The translations under genes and the position numbers were made by a program. This document shows positions 1 to 8,426 of a stretch of 64,000 bases of DNA, piece by piece. Under the pieces are notes generated by a model that ran no database searches, had not been told where the DNA came from, and was given only the letters and a program-made list of their open reading frames with translations. Every line of letters begins with the position of its first letter. Positions within the stretch are counted from its first letter, which is position 1. The stretch is from an uncultured Prochlorococcus sp. (GTDB taxonomy: Bacteria > Cyanobacteriota > Cyanobacteriia > PCC-6307 > Cyanobiaceae): positions 28,826 through 92,825 of the forward strand of contig NZ_CACAYO010000006.1 of the NCBI RefSeq assembly GCF_902536725.1, given 5' to 3'.

Positions 1-676
1 TTTAAAAGCGCTTGAAGGAGATTCAACATGGGAATCAAAGATTGAAGAATTAATGAAGGCAGTTGATGCTAGCATTCCTGAGCCTGAAAGAGAAGTTGAT
101 AAACCGTTCTTGATGGCAGTAGAAGATGTTTTCTCGATTACTGGTAGAGGAACCGTTGCTACTGGAAGAATTGAGAGAGGTAAAGTTAAGGTTGGAGAAG
201 AAGTAGAAATAGTGGGAATTAGAGACACAAGAGTAACAACTGTTACTGGTGTTGAAATGTTCCGAAAACTTCTAGATGAAGGAATGGCTGGTGATAATGT
301 TGGTTTACTTTTACGTGGTGTACAGAAAGAAGATATTGAGAGAGGAATGGTTCTTGTTAAGAAAGGATCTATTACTCCTCATACTCAGTTTGAAGGAGAA
401 GTTTATGTTCTCAAAAAAGAAGAGGGCGGAAGACATACTCCTTTCTTTGCTGGATATAGACCACAATTCTACATCAGAACAACTGATGTTACAGGTCAAA
501 TAACCGCATTTACCTCTGATGATGGTTCTAATGTTGAAATGGTAATGCCAGGAGACAGAATTAAGATGACTGGAGAATTAATTTGTCCAGTAGCTATTGA
601 ACAAGGTATGCGATTCGCAATCCGTGAAGGTGGGCGTACTATAGGTGCAGGGGTTGTTTCTAAAATACTCAAGTAA
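1..676 (+). CDS. tufA: Elongation factor Tu, 5'-truncated by the window edge
   Basis: EF-Tu is the GTPase that carries aminoacyl-tRNA to the ribosomal A site. Reading starts in frame at base 2 and gives 224 residues up to a TAA stop. This is the end of the G domain plus the two beta-barrel domains (2 and 3), including the typical [13 protein letters not shown] and [13 protein letters not shown] stretches and the C-terminal [10 protein letters not shown]. Full-length EF-Tu is about 400 residues, so roughly 175 residues including the GTP-binding motifs lie outside the window. An internal ATG at 53 is not the real start because the EF-Tu similarity continues upstream of it. It is followed by rpsJ on the same strand, the usual cyanobacterial order at the end of the str operon. 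Confidence 0.97.
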   Translation, partial: LKALEGDSTWESKIEELMKAVDASIPEPEREVDKPFLMAVEDVFSITGRGTVATGRIERGKVKVGEEVEIVGIRDTRVTTVTGVEMFRKLLDEGMAGDNVGLLLRGVQKEDIERGMVLVKKGSITPHTQFEGEVYVLKKEEGGRHTPFFAGYRPQFYIRTTDVTGQITAFTSDDGSNVEMVMPGDRIKMTGELICPVAIEQGMRFAIREGGRTIGAGVVSKILK

Positions 677-729
677 GTTACTTGAATTTTAAAAATTTAA
701 CCTCAATCATTTACTATAGATACATCGAT

Positions 730-755
730 AAGGGTCATTGTCTAAAATGACCCTT
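730..755. promoter_or_regulatory. Perfect 10-bp hairpin between tufA and rpsJ
   Basis: Bases 730-739 (AAGGGTCATT) are the exact reverse complement of 746-755 (AATGACCCTT), with a 6-base loop. No T-run follows, so it is not a textbook intrinsic terminator. It lies 54 bases after the tufA stop and 21 bases before the rpsJ start. It could be a processing or stability element, or a weak attenuator, inside the str operon; the role is inference. Confidence 0.6.
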
Positions 756-776
756 CACTAGAATTTATTCGAAACT

Positions 777-1097
777 ATGACTGCATCAATTGCACAACAA
801 AAAATAAGAATAAGACTTAAAGCATTTGATAGAAGAATGCTGGATTTATCTTGTGACAAAATAATCCAAACTGCTGACACTACTTCTGCCTCAGCAATTG
901 GTCCAATACCTTTACCTACAAAAAGAAAGATTTATTGTGTCCTTAGATCACCACATGTTGACAAAGATTCTAGAGAGCATTTTGAAACAAGAACACATAG
1001 AAGAATAATAGATATCTACAGTCCTTCAGCAAAAACAATTGATGCTTTAATGAAACTAGATCTTCCTAGTGGGGTAGATATAGAAGTTAAACTTTAA
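777..1097 (+). CDS. rpsJ: 30S ribosomal protein S10
   Basis: S10 is a component of the 30S head and, as NusE, part of transcription antitermination complexes with NusA and NusB. The 106-residue product has the usual length and the S10 signature region [18 protein letters not shown], followed by a C-terminal [23 protein letters not shown] strand. The short N-terminal extension (about seven residues, MTASIAQ) before the conserved IRIRLKAFD is common in cyanobacteria. It lies 100 bases downstream of tufA with a strong hairpin between them, which fits the cyanobacterial tufA-rpsJ arrangement with possible differential expression. Confidence 0.97.
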   Translation: MTASIAQQKIRIRLKAFDRRMLDLSCDKIIQTADTTSASAIGPIPLPTKRKIYCVLRSPHVDKDSREHFETRTHRRIIDIYSPSAKTIDALMKLDLPSGVDIEVKL

Positions 1098-1153
1098 TAA
1101 TTCCCGAAACCGCCTCAAATTGATTAATATAAAATATAAGAAATGAGGTTTAA

Positions 1154-1810
1154 ATGGGAGAACTCTCAGTAAGGGAATTACCTTTATTTCCTTTGCCAGA
1201 GGTGGTTCTTTTTCCTCAAGAAGTATTGCCTTTACATATTTTTGAATCGAGATATAGGATGATGCTTCAATCTGTTCTTGAAAGTGATTCTATGTTTGGA
1301 GTTATCAAGTGGGATCCAACTACTAAAAGTATGGCTAACGTTGGATGTTGCGCACAAATAATAAAACATCAAACTGCAGATGATGGGAGAAGTAATATTA
1401 TCACTCTCGGACAACAAAGATTTCAAGTTTTAGAAATTTTGCGTTCGACGCCATTTTGTTCCGCGATGGTTAGTTGGATTAGCGATGATAATATTGATGA
1501 CTTTCAAAAATTAGATTCTCTAAAAGACTCAGTAAAAGAAGCACTGAGTGATGTTATAAATTTAACAAGTAAATTGACTAATACCAAGAAGAATCTACCT
1601 GAAAAATTACCTAACAACCCATTGGATTTATCATTTTGGATTGGAGCTCATTTGGGCGGACCTGTTGCTGAGGAACAGCAAAGACTTCTTGAAGAGAGAA
1701 ATACTTTTACCCGTTTGCAAAGAGAATATGAAATGCTTGATCATACAAGAAAACAACTTGCGGCTAGAACAGCGTTGAAAGAAAGTTTTCCTGATATAAA
1801 AGAAAATTAA
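1154..1810 (+). CDS. LON substrate-binding domain protein (no protease domain)
   Basis: The 218-residue product consists of a LON N-terminal (PUA-like) domain starting at once with ELPLFPLPEVVLFPQEVLPL and HIFESRYRMM (about residues 8-37), followed by a helical segment. There is no AAA+ ATPase or Ser-Lys protease domain, so it is not Lon protease. Such stand-alone LON proteins are widespread in cyanobacteria; in the full protease this domain recognises unfolded substrates. Function here is unknown and may be substrate recognition or adaptor activity. A GAGG motif at 1145-1148 precedes the ATG. The stop codon directly abuts the ATG of the next gene (TAAATG), so the two are almost certainly co-transcribed. 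Confidence 0.9.
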   Translation: MGELSVRELPLFPLPEVVLFPQEVLPLHIFESRYRMMLQSVLESDSMFGVIKWDPTTKSMANVGCCAQIIKHQTADDGRSNIITLGQQRFQVLEILRSTPFCSAMVSWISDDNIDDFQKLDSLKDSVKEALSDVINLTSKLTNTKKNLPEKLPNNPLDLSFWIGAHLGGPVAEEQQRLLEERNTFTRLQREYEMLDHTRKQLAARTALKESFPDIKEN

Positions 1811-2743
1811 ATGTTTGACTTATTGTTCCCTTTTTTTTTACTAGTTTTATTTTTTCTATTACTATCTTTAATCTGGAGAATTAAAGCTAGAAAATATATT
1901 TCTTCCAGTACAGTGGCTTCTGCATATGATGCTTGGACCCAAGATAAATTACTTGAGAGATTGTGGGGAGAACATATACATTTGGGTTTTTATCCCTCAG
2001 GAAAAAATATTGATTTTAGAAAGGCTAAAGTTAAGTTTGTTCATGAATTAGTAAAATGGAGTGGTTTAGATAAATTACCAAAAGGATCCAGAATTCTCGA
2101 TGTAGGTTGTGGAATAGGAGGAAGTTCTAGGATTCTTGCCGAGTATTATGGATTTAATGTCACTGGGATTACAATTAGTCCGGCGCAAGTTAAAAGAGCT
2201 AGAGAACTTACTCCTAATGGACTTAATTGCCACTTCCAAGTTATGGATGCTTTGGATTTAAAATTTGAAGATGGATCATTTGATGCTGTCTGGAGTGTTG
2301 AGGCTGGTGCACACATGAATGATAAAACTAGGTTTGCAGATGAAATGCTGAGAACTCTAAGACCTAATGGCTATTTGGCATTGGCTGATTGGAACTCAAG
2401 AGACCTTGAGGTATACCCCCCATCATTTTTTGAAAAGTTAGTTCTTAAACAATTACTCGAACAATGGGTACATCCTAATTTTATTAGCATTAGCGAATTC
2501 GGTAACATTCTTAGATCTAACAAAAATAGTTCAGGAAGAGTTATTTCTGAAAATTGGAATTCCTATACTAATCCCTCATGGTATGACTCCATTATTGAAG
2601 GTATTCGAAGGCCCTTCGCAATTTTGTCACTTGGCCCATTTGCCATATTGAAGTCAATTAGGGAGATTCCAACAATACTTCTCATGAATTGGGCATTTAG
2701 AAAAGGTTTGATGGAGTTTGGAGTTTATAAATGTAGAGGATAA
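1811..2743 (+). CDS. MPBQ/MSBQ methyltransferase (plastoquinone/tocopherol synthesis)
   Basis: This SAM-dependent methyltransferase resembles Synechocystis Sll0418, which methylates 2-methyl-6-phytyl- and 2-methyl-6-solanesyl-benzoquinol on the way to tocopherol and plastoquinone. An N-terminal hydrophobic segment (residues 3-22) would anchor it in the membrane. SAM motif I is ILDVGCGIGGSSR at residues 95-107, followed by GFNVTGITISPAQVKRA and VWSVEAGAHM. The C-terminal REIPTILLMNWAF matches the family's membrane-associated end. At 310 residues it is the usual length. It begins immediately after the LON-protein stop and converges with pheA one base away. The family assignment is firm; which of the two quinol substrates it prefers cannot be read from sequence. 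Confidence 0.88.
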   Translation: MFDLLFPFFLLVLFFLLLSLIWRIKARKYISSSTVASAYDAWTQDKLLERLWGEHIHLGFYPSGKNIDFRKAKVKFVHELVKWSGLDKLPKGSRILDVGCGIGGSSRILAEYYGFNVTGITISPAQVKRARELTPNGLNCHFQVMDALDLKFEDGSFDAVWSVEAGAHMNDKTRFADEMLRTLRPNGYLALADWNSRDLEVYPPSFFEKLVLKQLLEQWVHPNFISISEFGNILRSNKNSSGRVISENWNSYTNPSWYDSIIEGIRRPFAILSLGPFAILKSIREIPTILLMNWAFRKGLMEFGVYKCRG

Positions 2744-2744
2744 G

Positions 2745-3590
2745 TTAATTAAGATCAATATTTTCAGAAAAATAATTTCCAAAATCTACAAAATTATTAC
2801 AGAGTGGTTTAAGCTTATTTTGCAATTCAAAATAATTTTTAATGTTATTTTGATTATTTAATTCTAAATCAATATAAATTATATATTCGCCTAATTCTCT
2901 TTTTGAAGGTCTAGATTCAATTTTACTCATATTAAACCCAAAATCTGCAATATAATTAAGTGCTTTAAGCAAAGCACCAGGTTTATTTGAGATTAATGAG
3001 AAAGCGAAACTGGCAATATTAGCTAAATTTGAACTTGATTCCTTACTCAATAAGACAAATCTAGTGCAATTACCTGGAACATCATTTATGGGAAAGGCTA
3101 ATTCTTTAAGTCCTTCGATTTGAATTAATGATTTTGAACCGATAGCAGCCCTGAATTTACTTCCCTTAACCATATTGACAGCTTCTGATGTTGAATTTGT
3201 TGGAAGAGGTATTGCATTTGGAAGATTTTCAGATAACCATTCTGAACATTGTGCTAGTGCTTGAGGATGAGATAATACTTCTGAAATATTTGAAAGTTCT
3301 CCATCACTAATTAATGCATGTTTTATAGGTAAAACAATTGCTTTATTTATAAAAATTTCGGGAAATTTCCAAAGTGAATCTAGAGTGGCCGTAACGCCCC
3401 CTTCTACGGAATTTTCTATGGGGACTACAGCAGCATCACAAATGTTGTACGCTAACGATTTAATGACCGATTGTAACCCATTACATGGTACAAATATAGG
3501 TGTCTGAAAATCGGCAAGCTTTGATAATATATGAGCTGCTTTTTCTGCGTATGTTCCTTTTGGACCTAAATATGCAACTTGTTTGCGCAT
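2745..3590 (-). CDS. pheA: Prephenate dehydratase
   Basis: Converts prephenate to phenylpyruvate, the committed step to phenylalanine. The N-terminal catalytic domain begins RKQVAYLGPKGTYAEKAA, contains VVPIENSVEGGV, and ends with the catalytic NCTRFVLLS motif. A C-terminal ACT domain carries NMSKIESRPSKRELGEY, including the ESRP phenylalanine-binding motif, which predicts feedback inhibition. There is no chorismate mutase domain. I place the start at the ATG whose first base is 3590, giving 281 residues; an ATG at 3617 would add nine residues (MITFFLRLI) that do not look conserved. It is divergent from the DUF1997 gene and converges on the methyltransferase gene with one base between stops. 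Confidence 0.95.
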   Translation of the reverse strand: MRKQVAYLGPKGTYAEKAAHILSKLADFQTPIFVPCNGLQSVIKSLAYNICDAAVVPIENSVEGGVTATLDSLWKFPEIFINKAIVLPIKHALISDGELSNISEVLSHPQALAQCSEWLSENLPNAIPLPTNSTSEAVNMVKGSKFRAAIGSKSLIQIEGLKELAFPINDVPGNCTRFVLLSKESSSNLANIASFAFSLISNKPGALLKALNYIADFGFNMSKIESRPSKRELGEYIIYIDLELNNQNNIKNYFELQNKLKPLCNNFVDFGNYFSENIDLN

Positions 3591-3641
3591 GATTAATCGT
3601 AAAAAAAAAGTGATCAAATAAGCATTGGAGGAATATAGAAA

Positions 3642-4160
3642 ATGCTATTGTCTTTCGATGCTAAACAGAAACTAAAGCTTTCTGTAACACGTAATAAAGA
3701 TTATCTTTCTAAATATCTTTTGGAAGAAGAAAGAGTTGTTGGAGCAATGCTTGACTCCAAAAAATTAGTACCAGAAGGAGAAGGTAGATATAAGTATACA
3801 GTAACAAGTTTTAAGGTTTTTCAATTAGATATTAATCCTGTTGTCTTAATTGCGGTAGAAAATAAAGATGGAATTTTAAAAATGAGTGCCCTTGAAAGTA
3901 AATTGGATGGTTTGGGTTTGATAGATGATTTTAATCTTATTTTGAAAGCGAATTTGGAAGCAACTGATATTGGGTTAGAAGGTGAGGCGCTTCTAGGAGT
4001 GTCTGTTAGCCAACCCTCTCTGCTTAAGCTGATACCAAAGAAAATTTTGGAATCTACTGGTCATTCAGTATTAAATGGGATTCTGTTGGGTATAAAGTCG
4101 AGGGTTCAAAAGCAACTAGTTAAAGATTTTTATGATTGGTGTGAATTAAATCAGATTTGA
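3642..4160 (+). CDS. DUF1997 family protein
   Basis: A 172-residue soluble protein of the DUF1997 family found in cyanobacteria and plastids, of unknown function. It is beta-rich at the start ([15 protein letters not shown]), with a central [19 protein letters not shown] and a helical C-terminus [17 protein letters not shown]. No signal peptide or catalytic motif is visible. An unusually complete Shine-Dalgarno, GGAGG at 3627-3631, sits 10 bases before the ATG and supports this start; most genes in this window lack one. Its last 15 bases overlap the 3' end of rnhB on the opposite strand. Confidence 0.8.
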   Translation: MLLSFDAKQKLKLSVTRNKDYLSKYLLEEERVVGAMLDSKKLVPEGEGRYKYTVTSFKVFQLDINPVVLIAVENKDGILKMSALESKLDGLGLIDDFNLILKANLEATDIGLEGEALLGVSVSQPSLLKLIPKKILESTGHSVLNGILLGIKSRVQKQLVKDFYDWCELNQI

Positions 4161-4763
4161 TTTCTTTAGAAAACTTTTCCTGTGTAGTTTAGTTATTCCA
4201 TTTTTTTTGATTAATGAAAGATGCTCTCTTGTACCATATCCTTTATTTTTAAATATCGAGTATCCTGAATATTTTCTTTCTAAACTCACCATTAGATTAT
4301 CGCGAGAAACTTTTGCAACTATGCTTGCTGAAGCTATCGAGATAAACTTTGAGTCTCCAGATACTATATTTTTCTGAGTTTCTTTCCATGGTCTCAATAA
4401 TAAGGGGCCATCAACTATCAATTCAGTTGGCTTCTTCTTTAATTTTTTTAAAGCTCTTATCATTGAAAGTTCAGTCGCAACTCTGATACCTAACTTATCT
4501 ATTTCTCTAGCCGAAGATTGCCCAATCCCATAGTCTGAAGATAGTAATAAAATTTTTGGTAAAAGCAATTTTCTTTTTTTGGGAGTTAGTTTTTTACTAT
4601 CTGTTACACCAAATTGTTTTAGGATGAATTTATTTTTTTCAGTTAATACTACAACTGCTGAAAAAACAGGACCAAAAATGGCTCCCCTGCCAACTTCATC
4701 GATTCCAGCTTCGGAAGCTTTATTCAATGCTCGCTGAAGATCTTCTTCTTTTTTTTCTTGCAT
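4146..4763 (-). CDS. rnhB: Ribonuclease HII
   Basis: RNase HII removes ribonucleotides from RNA-DNA hybrids and starts ribonucleotide excision repair. The catalytic carboxylates begin in [13 protein letters not shown] (D22, E23), with further family motifs [19 protein letters not shown] and [10 protein letters not shown]. The 205-residue length is normal. The gene starts inside the 3' end of rne (44-base overlap), so the two are read from one message. The C-terminus overlaps DUF1997 by 15 bases. The exact start is slightly uncertain because the first 18 residues are poorly conserved in the family, but the ATG at 4763 is a reasonable choice. Confidence 0.94.
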   Translation of the reverse strand: MQEKKEEDLQRALNKASEAGIDEVGRGAIFGPVFSAVVVLTEKNKFILKQFGVTDSKKLTPKKRKLLLPKILLLSSDYGIGQSSAREIDKLGIRVATELSMIRALKKLKKKPTELIVDGPLLLRPWKETQKNIVSGDSKFISIASASIVAKVSRDNLMVSLERKYSGYSIFKNKGYGTREHLSLIKKNGITKLHRKSFLKKSNLI

Positions 4764-6540
4764 TGTTTAGCTCATCTGTAAGTTCAATGTCATCCTTTTT
4801 ATCTGTAAATATAACTTCATTATTTTCATTAGCTTTATTGATTGATTGATCTTCAGAATTTAAATTTGCTTCAATTTTATTTTGAATCTTTTCTTCTCCC
4901 GATTTTGAGATTTTTTTAGTTTGTTTTACCTTTGTTTTTTTATTATCTAAGGTTTTTTCTGTTTCATTTTTATTCTCTTTTAAACGCACAAAATTATTGC
5001 TGGTGAGATATTCTTTACCTAACTTTATAAGTGGATTAATACCTAATTGACTGAAAACTATTTTTTCTTCATTAGTAAGATCAACTGTTATTATATTTTT
5101 TTCTTTTGAATTTGATTGGTTCAAATTATCATTATCATTTTCTTTTTTATTAGAAGAATTTTCTTTACTAGAATCTTTGGAGTTAAGTAATTCCTTATCA
5201 GTTATTTTTTCCTGCTCATCAGAGGATAGAGTAGAATCTATATCTAAAAATTTTAGATTATTTGATTGATTAGGATTATTTTCTACATTTTTAATTTTTA
5301 AGTTAGAAATTTCGTGATTTAGTATATTTTCGACATGCCCTATTCCATCGCACGTAGAACATTTTTTACCGAATAATTCATATATATTTTGACCTTGTCT
5401 TTTTCTGGTTAACTCCACTAAGCCTAATTCAGTAAGCTGAGCTATTTGAGGCCTAGCAGAATCATCTTTTATTGCGGAGGTAAAATGCTCAAGTAACTGA
5501 AATTGATCTCTTCTAGATTCCATATCAATAAAATCTACTACTATAACTCCACCAATATTTCTTAATTTCATTTGTCTTGAGATTTCAACTGCTGCTTCGC
5601 AGTTTGTCCACAAAACAGTTTGTCTTGAGTTGGCAGATCTCGTAAATGATCCAGAATTTACATCTATTACTGTTAAAGCTTCAGTAGGTTCAATAATGAT
5701 ATAACCCCCTGAAGGAAGATCTACTCTTGGCTGAAGAGCTTTTTGAATTGTTTTCTTGATTTCGTACTTCTCGAAAATATGTTGGTTTAAACTATTATCG
5801 TGAAATTCAACACCTATATCGGATTCATTATTTATTAAAAAATCTTTTGCCCTTGCAACTGAAAATTTACTATCGATAATTATGCTTTTAGTTGATTCTT
5901 TAATATGATCTCTCAAAATCTTAAGAGAGAAATCATCATCTCTTTTTACTAAATTTGGTGGATTAGTAGTCTCATAAACCTTCAGTACATTTTCCCATTG
6001 TAGAATTAAATGTTCTAAATCTTCTATTAGAAGTTCTTCTTTTATCTTTTCAGCCTCTGTTCTAAATAACAAGCCTGTGCTAGGTGGTTTTATTAAAACC
6101 CCAAGAGCTTTCAAGCGGCTTCGTTCAGTTTCTGTATTTATTTTTCTTGAAATATTTACTCCTTGACCATATGGCTGTAGTATCAAATATTTTCCTGGGA
6201 TTGATATACTTCCTGTTAGCCTCGGCCCTTTAGATCCAGTAGGTTCTTTTATTACTTGTACTAGAACTTTTTGTTTTGGTTCTAATAATTCAGTTATTCC
6301 AAATGTCCCTTTTTTCAGTCTTAGTGGACCTAAATCTGAAATATGGATGAATCCATTTTTCTCACTTTCACCAATATTGATGAAAGCGGCATCAATTCCA
6401 GGGAGAACATTTTCAACTGTTCCTGAAAAAATATCACCAATTTGATATTGACCTTGTGCGACGATTAATTCATCAACTCGATCATCTGTGAGTAGTGCTG
6501 CAATTCGAGCCTGCTCAGCGATGATAATTTGCTGAGACAT
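4720..6540 (-). CDS. rne: Ribonuclease E (cyanobacterial RNase E/G)
   Basis: The main single-strand endoribonuclease that starts mRNA decay and processes rRNA and tRNA. Visible parts are an S1 RNA-binding domain (about residues 35-125), the catalytic DNase I-like region with Asp293 ([10 protein letters not shown]) and Asp336 (VVDFIDM), and the zinc-link C394-x2-C397 that supports tetramer formation. After about residue 405 comes a low-complexity Lys/Asn/Glu-rich tail of 200 residues ending [13 protein letters not shown]. This matches the arginine-rich C-terminal peptide known in cyanobacterial RNase E to bind polynucleotide phosphorylase. The tail has no aromatic scaffold like that of E. coli. 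The gene is the first of rne-rnhB and is preceded by an AU-rich leader. Confidence 0.96.
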   Translation of the reverse strand: MSQQIIIAEQARIAALLTDDRVDELIVAQGQYQIGDIFSGTVENVLPGIDAAFINIGESEKNGFIHISDLGPLRLKKGTFGITELLEPKQKVLVQVIKEPTGSKGPRLTGSISIPGKYLILQPYGQGVNISRKINTETERSRLKALGVLIKPPSTGLLFRTEAEKIKEELLIEDLEHLILQWENVLKVYETTNPPNLVKRDDDFSLKILRDHIKESTKSIIIDSKFSVARAKDFLINNESDIGVEFHDNSLNQHIFEKYEIKKTIQKALQPRVDLPSGGYIIIEPTEALTVIDVNSGSFTRSANSRQTVLWTNCEAAVEISRQMKLRNIGGVIVVDFIDMESRRDQFQLLEHFTSAIKDDSARPQIAQLTELGLVELTRKRQGQNIYELFGKKCSTCDGIGHVENILNHEISNLKIKNVENNPNQSNNLKFLDIDSTLSSDEQEKITDKELLNSKDSSKENSSNKKENDNDNLNQSNSKEKNIITVDLTNEEKIVFSQLGINPLIKLGKEYLTSNNFVRLKENKNETEKTLDNKKTKVKQTKKISKSGEEKIQNKIEANLNSEDQSINKANENNEVIFTDKKDDIELTDELNNARKKRRRSSASIE

Positions 6541-6834
6541 ATAATTGATTTTGAATGATTTGGATTTTGAAAATCATCTAATTTATAGGATTAGATTTTC
6601 TTTTTATAAAGCAATTTTTTATAGCTTTTATTATTTACTTTTTAAATTAATAAAGTTAATAGTGATTGAATTCTGCTATTTATAAAGCATTAAACGATTT
6701 TCAAACTAATTGAAATTGAATTCGTAGCTATGATTATCTCTTAAATCAACCATAACTAAAATAATATTAACATCTAATCACCACTAAAGCACGTTGATAC
6801 ATTATTCTAATATTGTTGAAATTTTTTATCTAAA
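6541..6834. promoter_or_regulatory. Divergent AT-rich region between rne and dapL
   Basis: This 294-base gap is the largest in the window. It must contain the promoter and leader of rne (leftward) and the promoter of dapL (rightward). It is extremely AT-rich with long T/A runs at 6600-6660, which would give rne an A/U-rich leader. No open reading frame of useful length, tRNA or strong hairpin was seen. In Synechocystis and Prochlorococcus the rne leader is reported to mediate RNase E autoregulation; applying that here is inference. Confidence 0.5.
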
Positions 6835-8061
6835 GTGGTTCAAGTAAACGAAAATTATTTAAAACTCAAAGCAGGTTATTTATTCCCTGAAATTGCTAAA
6901 AGGGTAAAAATATATTCTCAATCAAATAAAAGTGCTGAAATTATTAAGCTTGGAATTGGAGATGTTACAGAACCATTACCAAAAGCATGCATAGAGGCTA
7001 TGGGTAAAGCTTTAGATGATATGGGAACAAAAGATGGTTTTAGAGGTTATGGACCAGAACAAGGTTATTCTTGGCTCAGAGAAAAAATATCTGAGCATGA
7101 TTTTCTATCGAGAGGCTGTCAAATTTCACCCGAAGAAATATTTGTTTCAGATGGTTCTAAATGCGATAGTAGCAATATTTTAGATATTCTTGGCAAAGAT
7201 AATTCAATTGCTGTAACAGATCCTGTTTATCCTGTTTATGTTGATAGTAACGTTATGACAGGGAGAACTGGAGATCCTCTTGAAAATGGTACTTATCAAG
7301 GATTGACATATCTAGCAATAAACGAAGGGAATAATTTTCTGCCAGAATTACCTGAAAAAAAAGTTGATATTTTATATCTTTGTTTTCCTAATAATCCCAC
7401 TGGAGCAACGCTTAATAAAAAAGAATTGAAAAAGTGGGTTGACTACGCGGTTCAAAACAAATCTCTTATACTTTTTGATGCAGCTTATGAAGCATTTATT
7501 CAAGATAATGATATCCCACATTCAATATATGAGATTGAGGGAGCAAAGGATTGTGCTATTGAATTTAGATCTTTTTCAAAGAATGCAGGATTTACTGGAG
7601 TTAGATGTGCTTTTACAGTAATACCTAAAAATCTCAAAGGTTTGAGCTCAACAAATGAGGCAATAGACTTATGGCCCCTTTGGAATAGGCGACAATCTAC
7701 AAAGTTCAATGGAGTAAGTTACGTGGTTCAGAAAGGTGCAGAGGCTATTTATTCTCCTGAAGGGAAAAAACAGGTGAAAGGTTTAATTGATTTTTATATG
7801 GAAAATGCAAAAATTATGAAAAATAAACTTCAGAATTCAGGATATAAAGTTTATGGTGGGGACAACGCTCCTTATATCTGGATTAAAGTTCCAGATCAAA
7901 TGACATCTTGGGACTTTTTTGATTTCCTTCTCCAAAAAGTTAGTGTAGTGGGAACACCTGGCAGCGGATTTGGATTAGCAGGAGAGGGTTATTTTCGCTT
8001 GTCAGCATTTAACTCACGATCAAACGTCCTTGATGCAATGGAAAGAATAATTAATATATAA
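6835..8061 (+). CDS. dapL: LL-diaminopimelate aminotransferase
   Basis: Converts tetrahydrodipicolinate directly to LL-diaminopimelate using glutamate, the short lysine/peptidoglycan route used by cyanobacteria and plants instead of the DapD/C/E route. It is a class I PLP aminotransferase of 408 residues. PNNPTG is at residues 185-190, the PLP Schiff-base lysine is K249 in [10 protein letters not shown], and [17 protein letters not shown] is the C-terminal substrate/phosphate region. The DapL-type N-terminus [20 protein letters not shown] distinguishes it from aspartate aminotransferases. The start is GTG at 6835. clpS follows 32 bases downstream on the same strand. Confidence 0.96.
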   Translation: MVQVNENYLKLKAGYLFPEIAKRVKIYSQSNKSAEIIKLGIGDVTEPLPKACIEAMGKALDDMGTKDGFRGYGPEQGYSWLREKISEHDFLSRGCQISPEEIFVSDGSKCDSSNILDILGKDNSIAVTDPVYPVYVDSNVMTGRTGDPLENGTYQGLTYLAINEGNNFLPELPEKKVDILYLCFPNNPTGATLNKKELKKWVDYAVQNKSLILFDAAYEAFIQDNDIPHSIYEIEGAKDCAIEFRSFSKNAGFTGVRCAFTVIPKNLKGLSSTNEAIDLWPLWNRRQSTKFNGVSYVVQKGAEAIYSPEGKKQVKGLIDFYMENAKIMKNKLQNSGYKVYGGDNAPYIWIKVPDQMTSWDFFDFLLQKVSVVGTPGSGFGLAGEGYFRLSAFNSRSNVLDAMERIINI

Positions 8062-8093
8062 TTAATAGTACAATTTAAACTCTAATAATTTTA

Positions 8094-8411
8094 ATGCTAT
8101 CTATAAAGTTAGAACAAAGTGCAAATAATAATTCAGCAGTGATTGAAAAGAAACCTGCTGAATTAAAAAATAAATCTCCAAAATATAAGGTATTACTTCA
8201 TAATGACCCGATTAATTCTATGGAGTATGTCACTATTTCACTGCGAGAAGTTGTTCCTCAATTAAGTGAACAAGATGCTATCGCGATAATGCTTGAAGCT
8301 CACAATACGGGAGTTGGTCTAGTAATTGTTTGTGATTTAGAGCCCGCAGAATTCTACTCAGAATCATTAAAATCTAAAGGCATTTCAAGTTCGATTGAGA
8401 AAGAGGATTAA
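8094..8411 (+). CDS. clpS: ATP-dependent Clp protease adaptor ClpS
   Basis: ClpS delivers N-degron substrates to Clp protease and modulates the ClpC chaperone. The 105-residue protein has a flexible N-terminus, then the core YKVLLHNDPINSMEYV with the N-end-rule binding residues Asn-Asp, followed by AIAIMLEAHNTGVGLVIVCDLEPAEFY. These are the standard ClpS fold elements. It lies after dapL and converges with a radical SAM gene 15 bases away. The ClpC/ClpP partners are not in this window. Cyanobacteria often carry two ClpS paralogues; which one this is cannot be told from the window. Confidence 0.92.
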   Translation: MLSIKLEQSANNNSAVIEKKPAELKNKSPKYKVLLHNDPINSMEYVTISLREVVPQLSEQDAIAIMLEAHNTGVGLVIVCDLEPAEFYSESLKSKGISSSIEKED

Positions 8412-8426
8412 TAACGGTTGAATTTA

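Noticed and set aside
53..676. A 207-residue EF-Tu starting at ATG 53
   Set aside because: EF-Tu similarity continues in frame upstream to base 2, so this is a gene cut by the window edge.
1098..1153. CCTCA/TGAGG complementarity before the LON-protein gene
   Set aside because: Only five bases pair over a 30-base loop; too weak to separate from chance.
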